From the NCBI RefSeq assembly GCF_046483665.1, contig NZ_JAWOCR010000039.1:32377-96376 (forward strand): DNA of 64,000 bases, read 5' to 3'. This stretch comes from Thiohalophilus sp046483665. GTDB lineage: Bacteria; Pseudomonadota; Gammaproteobacteria; UBA6429; Thiohalophilaceae. Every line of letters begins with the position of its first letter. The first letter of the stretch is position 1. This document shows positions 61,018 through 64,000 of this stretch, one piece after another. The notes under the pieces were generated by a model. The model did no database searches, was not told the origin of the DNA, and saw nothing but the letters and a program-made list of their open reading frames with translations. Position numbers and translations under genes: made by a program.

Positions 61018-61905
61018 ATGCGTATCGGCATCGACATGGGCGGTACCAAGATCGAGGGCATCCTGCTCGACGAGCAGGGCCGTGAACAACAGCGCCAGCG
61101 CCTCGATACCCCGCGTAATGACTATGACGCCACGGTGCAGGCGATCGGCGATCTCGTTAGCCAACTGGAACGCGAACTCGACAAACCAGCCACGGTAGGT
61201 ATCGGTATTCCCGGCGCCATCTCGCCGGCCAGCGGCCGGGTCAAGAATGCCAACTCCACCTGGCTGATCGGCCAGCCCCTGCTCGAAGATCTGCAGCAGC
61301 AACTCGGCCGTGAAATCAAAATAGAAAACGACGCCAATTGTTTTGTCGTCTCCGAAGCGACCGACGGCGCGGCACAGGGGGCCGATGTCGTGTTTGGCGT
61401 GATCATCGGCACCGGAACCGGCGGCGGCGTGTACGTACGCGGCAACTCGATCGTCGGTCTCAACGCCATCACCGGCGAATGGGGCCATAATCCCCTGCCC
61501 TGGCCCCGGCCCGACGAATACCCGGGACGGGACTGTTACTGCGGCAAAAAAGGCTGCATCGAAACCTGGCTCTCCGGCCCCGGCTTCAGCCGCGATCACC
61601 AGCTCAGCGGCGGCGGCCATCTACCGGCGCCCGAAATCGCGCAACTGGCCGCACAGGGCAACACCCTGGCCGAAGCCTCACTGGAACGTTACGAACAACG
61701 CCTGGCCAAGAGCCTGGCCTCGGTAATCAATATCCTGGATCCGCAGGTCATCGTGCTGGGCGGCGGCATGTCCAACATTCAGCGCCTGTACGACAACGTC
61801 CCCAAACTCTGGACCACCTACGTCTTCTCCGATCGGGTCGACACCAAACTGGTGCCGCCGAAGCATGGCGACTCCAGTGGCGTCAGGGGTGCGGCATGGC
61901 TTTAA
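61018..61905 (+). CDS. ROK-family sugar kinase
   Basis: A 295-aa kinase with the phosphate motif DMGGTKIEG (6-14), catalytic ENDANCF near 103, ATP-binding IGTGTGGGVYV, and the ROK zinc motif CYCGKKGCIE near 178-187. Substrate could be glucose, fructose or N-acetyl amino sugar; sequence alone does not decide. It is 3 bp after the cupin gene, which may act on the same sugar. Confidence 0.9.
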   Translation: MRIGIDMGGTKIEGILLDEQGREQQRQRLDTPRNDYDATVQAIGDLVSQLERELDKPATVGIGIPGAISPASGRVKNANSTWLIGQPLLEDLQQQLGREIKIENDANCFVVSEATDGAAQGADVVFGVIIGTGTGGGVYVRGNSIVGLNAITGEWGHNPLPWPRPDEYPGRDCYCGKKGCIETWLSGPGFSRDHQLSGGGHLPAPEIAQLAAQGNTLAEASLERYEQRLAKSLASVINILDPQVIVLGGGMSNIQRLYDNVPKLWTTYVFSDRVDTKLVPPKHGDSSGVRGAAWL

Positions 61906-61923
61906 CCCGTAACGGGACCAAAG

Positions 61924-61965
61924 CCAGTAACTGGTTTCTAGATGCTGGCCGCTAGTATCTAGCCC
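61924..61965. repeat. CYRGNNN heptads between the ROK and DUF4197 genes
   Basis: Six consecutive units (CCAGTAA, CTGGTTT, CTAGATG, CTGGCCG, CTAGTAT, CTAGCCC) keep exact period 7. The last overlaps the end of the minus-strand DUF4197 gene and supplies its TAG stop codon (plus bases 61959-61961). Confidence 0.75.
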
Positions 61966-62705
61966 CGGTCCGCAGGGCCAAAGACGCGCTGCAGGATCTC
62001 GGTGGTCCGCTTGGCCGGATCCTGGCGAATGGCGGCTTCTTCTTTGGCCAGGTAATAGAACATGCCGTCGATACCGTGCTGGATGACGTAATCGTTTAAA
62101 TCAAAGTTCAATTCTGGCGTGAACGGGATGGCGCGGTAGCGGTCCATGACCCTGTCATAGGTTTGTACCACGCCCACCTGTGCCAGACTGTCGTCGATCA
62201 CCGGGCGCATCGTGCGTTTGAGTTCCGGTGTCATGGTTTTCTGGAAATAGCGTGTGGCCGCATCCTCCGGGCCGTCGTAGATCTGTTTGACGTCCTGCCA
62301 GCTCATTTGCCGAATGGCGTCGACAAACAATGCCCGGGCTTTCGGGGCCGCGACTTCGGCGGCGCGGTTCATGCCCTGTTCCAGTTCGGCCAGGTAATGG
62401 CCCTGGCCGATTTTGACCAGCGCGTCCTGCACCGGCTGCAGTTTGGCCGGCAGGGGAATATGAATCGCCCGGTCCTGGTAATAACCGCCCTGGTGCCCAA
62501 CCTGGTCGACGGCTCGTTCAGTTCCGACCTTCAGCGCCTCTTTCAGGCCGGCGGTGATCTCGTCTTCGGTCAGCGGGCGGTATTGATTCAGCATATCTTC
62601 GCCCTGTTTGAGTAAGTCACTATTACAGGAAATCAGCAATCCGCTGCTGAAGATCACGAAGACGAGTGCTTTCGCTGTGCTTAAATCATATCTTTGTCTA
62701 TTCAT
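61959..62705 (-). CDS. DUF4197 lipoprotein
   Basis: A 248-aa precursor with a lipoprotein signal (lipobox near LLISC, Cys 27). The mature part is all-helical and fits the DUF4197 family: LTEDEITAGLKEALKVGTERAVDQVG at the start, IRQMSWQDVKQIYDGPEDAATRYFQ in the middle and FDLNDYVIQHGIDGMFYYLAKEEAAIRQDP at the end. Function unknown; expected at the periplasmic side. Confidence 0.92.
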   Translation of the reverse strand: MNRQRYDLSTAKALVFVIFSSGLLISCNSDLLKQGEDMLNQYRPLTEDEITAGLKEALKVGTERAVDQVGHQGGYYQDRAIHIPLPAKLQPVQDALVKIGQGHYLAELEQGMNRAAEVAAPKARALFVDAIRQMSWQDVKQIYDGPEDAATRYFQKTMTPELKRTMRPVIDDSLAQVGVVQTYDRVMDRYRAIPFTPELNFDLNDYVIQHGIDGMFYYLAKEEAAIRQDPAKRTTEILQRVFGPADRG

Positions 62706-62731
62706 TTTTTATATTCTTTCTGGCTTCCAGA

Positions 62732-62758
62732 AGATTGCTTCGCTTCGCTCGCAATGAC
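62732..62758. repeat. ATTGC-type dispersed repeat, copy 1 (left flank of GIY-YIG gene)
   Basis: AGATTGCTTCGC then TTCGCTCGCAATGAC, 27 bases, identical to 63145-63171 and in the same orientation. ATTGC and GCAAT at the ends can pair. Confidence 0.85.
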
Positions 62759-62785
62759 ACTACGGTTAGGTTCAGGCCCTTATTT

Positions 62786-63097
62786 TTAATCTTCGATTAC
62801 ATTGTGATTCTGCAAATCATAGTACAAATCACTCCAGTCTGGATTGAACCCGAGAATCAAATCCAGCTTTCTCTGCCTGGAACCTGCTTTTATCTGCTTT
62901 TCTCGTAATATAGCGTTTTCCGGATCAATGAACATTTCGTAATACACGAGTTTATCTACGTTGTATTTTCGGGTGAATCCTGGCTGTAGTTTTTCCTTGT
63001 GCTCGTACACCCTGCGCAGCAGATTGTTGGTTACACCGGTATAGAGTACCGTATTTTTTCTATTCGTAAGAATGTAGACATAATATTGCCGGTCCAT
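62786..63097 (-). CDS. GIY-YIG nuclease-domain protein
   Basis: A 103-aa single-domain nuclease. The GIY and YIG motifs appear as VYI (7-9) and YTG (19-21), with R29 and E32 in the RRVYEHK helix and a later ENAIRREKQIK-type ENAILREKQIK with a Glu. This small class has unknown targets. It stands between the DUF4197 gene and trmB inside direct copies of an ATTGC...GCAAT repeat. Its codon use looks more A/T-rich than its neighbours, hinting at separate origin. Confidence 0.9.
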   Translation of the reverse strand: MDRQYYVYILTNRKNTVLYTGVTNNLLRRVYEHKEKLQPGFTRKYNVDKLVYYEMFIDPENAILREKQIKAGSRQRKLDLILGFNPDWSDLYYDLQNHNVIED

Positions 63098-63144
63098 GGC
63101 ATATCTCCGATTATCTATCTAGCTGAATTTACGTGATCATCAAG

Positions 63145-63171
63145 AGATTGCTTCGCTTCGCTCGCAATGAC
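63145..63171. repeat. ATTGC-type dispersed repeat, copy 2 (right flank of GIY-YIG gene)
   Basis: Identical for 27 bases to 62732-62758, 413 bp away in direct orientation. Confidence 0.85.
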
Positions 63172-63203
63172 TGTCATTTCTCCTGTTCTTACAGATATCA
63201 TGC

Positions 63204-63224
63204 GATTCCTGCGCTCGCAATGAC
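63204..63224. repeat. ATTGC-type dispersed repeat, degenerate copy 3
   Basis: GATTCCTGCGC then TCGCAATGAC resembles the second half of copies 1 and 2 in the same orientation. Confidence 0.6.
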
Positions 63225-63254
63225 TCCTCTTTATTTAGAACTTCAACGACTACC

Positions 63255-63286
63255 GTCATTGCGAGGAACAACGTGACGAAGCAATC
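63255..63286. repeat. ATTGC-type dispersed repeat, inverted copy 4
   Basis: GTCATTGCGAGG, then AACAACGTGACGAAGCAATC, is the reverse-oriented relative of copies 1-3. With copy 2 it could form a large cruciform ahead of trmB's 3' end. Confidence 0.8.
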
Positions 63287-63311
63287 TTCCAATCAATACC
63301 CGGTATTCCCG

Positions 63312-64000
63312 CTAATCCAACTTCTCGAAAATCAGATCCCACACGCCGTGACCCAACTTCTGGCCGCGCTGTTCGAACTTGGTCAGGGGCCGGTATTCGG
63401 GACGTTCGGCAAAGCACCCGGCGCCGGCGGTGTTTTCAAAACCGGGAGCCTGCTGCATCACTTCCAGCATGTGTTCGGCGTAGTCTTCCCAGTCGGTGGC
63501 CATGTGAAACACGCCGCCGCTTTTCAGTCTGGCCTGCACCATTTCCACGAACGCGGGCTGGACGATACGACGCTTGTGGTGTTTTTTCTTGTGCCAGGGA
63601 TCGGGGAAAAACAAATACAGCGCGTCCAGGCTGTGGTCAGGGATCTGCTGCTCCAGCACCTCCACCGCGTCGTGCTGGCTGACCCGGACATTGCTCAGCT
63701 GATCCTGCTCGATATGCAGCAACAGATTGCCGACGCCGGGGCGATGGACCTCGATACCGAAGTAATCGTTCTGTGGATGTTGCTGCGCCAGTTGCGCCAG
63801 CGCGCCGCCGTTGCCGAAGCCAATCTCCAGGATGCGCGGCGCGGTTCGGCCGAACAGCGCATCCAGATCCAGTAACTGCGGCGTGAAGTCGACCCCGAAG
63901 CGGGGCCAGAGCTCCTCCAGCGCCCGATGCTGGCCTTTGGTTAAACGACCCTCGCGGCGCACGAAACTGCGGATACGGCGGTAAAACGGTTTTTCTTCAG
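63312..64000 (-). CDS. trmB: tRNA (guanine-N7)-methyltransferase TrmB, N-terminus beyond window
   Basis: Makes m7G46 in tRNA. SAM motif ILEIGFGNGGAL, the family PWHKKKHHKRRI motif and the C-terminal KFEQRGQKLGHGVWDLIF are complete. Upstream of the GTG at 63962 the frame continues without stop (EEKPFYRRIRSF) to the window edge, matching the usual TrmB start region, so the gene is cut at its 5' end by the window. Confidence 0.95.
   Translation of the reverse strand, partial: EEKPFYRRIRSFVRREGRLTKGQHRALEELWPRFGVDFTPQLLDLDALFGRTAPRILEIGFGNGGALAQLAQQHPQNDYFGIEVHRPGVGNLLLHIEQDQLSNVRVSQHDAVEVLEQQIPDHSLDALYLFFPDPWHKKKHHKRRIVQPAFVEMVQARLKSGGVFHMATDWEDYAEHMLEVMQQAPGFENTAGAGCFAERPEYRPLTKFEQRGQKLGHGVWDLIFEKLD

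Noticed and set aside
60451..61620. A 389-codon minus-strand frame opposite the cupin and ROK genes
   Set aside because: It spans several well-supported plus-strand genes and shows no protein family features.

Overview
The window looks like an aerobic, probably sulfur-oxidising or otherwise chemotrophic gammaproteobacterium of the Chromatiales/Ectothiorhodospiraceae type. This is an inference from gene content: an Allochromatium-type 2[4Fe-4S] ferredoxin, gammaproteobacterial gene orders (ftsY-ftsE-ftsX-rpoH; gmk-rpoZ-spoT; ubiA-ubiC), a BioC/BioH biotin pathway and an MSHA-type pilus locus. It is chromosomal housekeeping DNA with moderate-to-high GC. No phage, insertion sequence, CRISPR array, rRNA or tRNA was found.

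Layout. 1-4.5 kb (minus): ferredoxin, coaD, rsmD and a catalytic/non-catalytic M16 peptidase pair. 4.6-9.9 kb (plus): ftsY, ftsE, ftsX, a two-receiver diguanylate cyclase and rpoH, which has a near-perfect CIRCE operator in its leader. 10-30 kb (minus): one long respiratory supercluster. In transcription order it holds ctaC, ctaD, a 35-aa membrane protein, ctaG and ctaE (caa3-type oxidase with a heme c domain on subunit II); then SURF1, a SCO-like protein, ctaA and ctaB; then ccoNOQP, terminator, ccoGHIS, a 33-aa membrane protein, a vWA protein with a coiled-coil partner, and a small Cys-rich gene broken by two stops. 30.5-35.7 kb (minus): biotin synthesis (a 4-TM protein, bioB, bioF, bioH, bioC, bioD). 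35.8 kb: comF. 36.8-43.9 kb (minus): half of an MSHA-type IV pilus operon (mshI, mshI2, mshJ, mshK, mshL, mshM, mshN) followed by a beta-barrel protein. 44-47.8 kb: ubiA, ubiC, recG. 47.9-54.6 kb: a PAS-GGDEF protein, ridA, spoT, rpoZ, gmk, yicC. 54.7-64 kb: a Ser/Thr kinase-PP2C pair, rph, rdgB, ompW with two FNR/Anr boxes, hemW, CPXCG, Rof-like, cupin, ROK kinase, a DUF4197 lipoprotein, a GIY-YIG protein inside repeats, and the 3' part of trmB.

The intergenic DNA is unusually rich in small repeats of several families: (i) period-7 tandem arrays, one family carrying C-Y-R-G every seventh base and supplying the TAG stop codons of gmk, rdgB and the DUF4197 gene; (ii) inverted-pair repeats built on GCAAAG/CTTTGCG words; (iii) REP-like hairpins with GGCC/TGTCCGG stems; (iv) an ATTGC...GCAAT repeat that flanks the GIY-YIG gene as perfect 27-bp direct copies.

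The points most worth a second look are CIRCE control of rpoH, two unannotated-size membrane peptides embedded in the oxidase operons, the interrupted Cys-rich gene, spoT without a canonical start codon, the kinase/phosphatase pair, and the CTAG-heptad arrays at gene ends.
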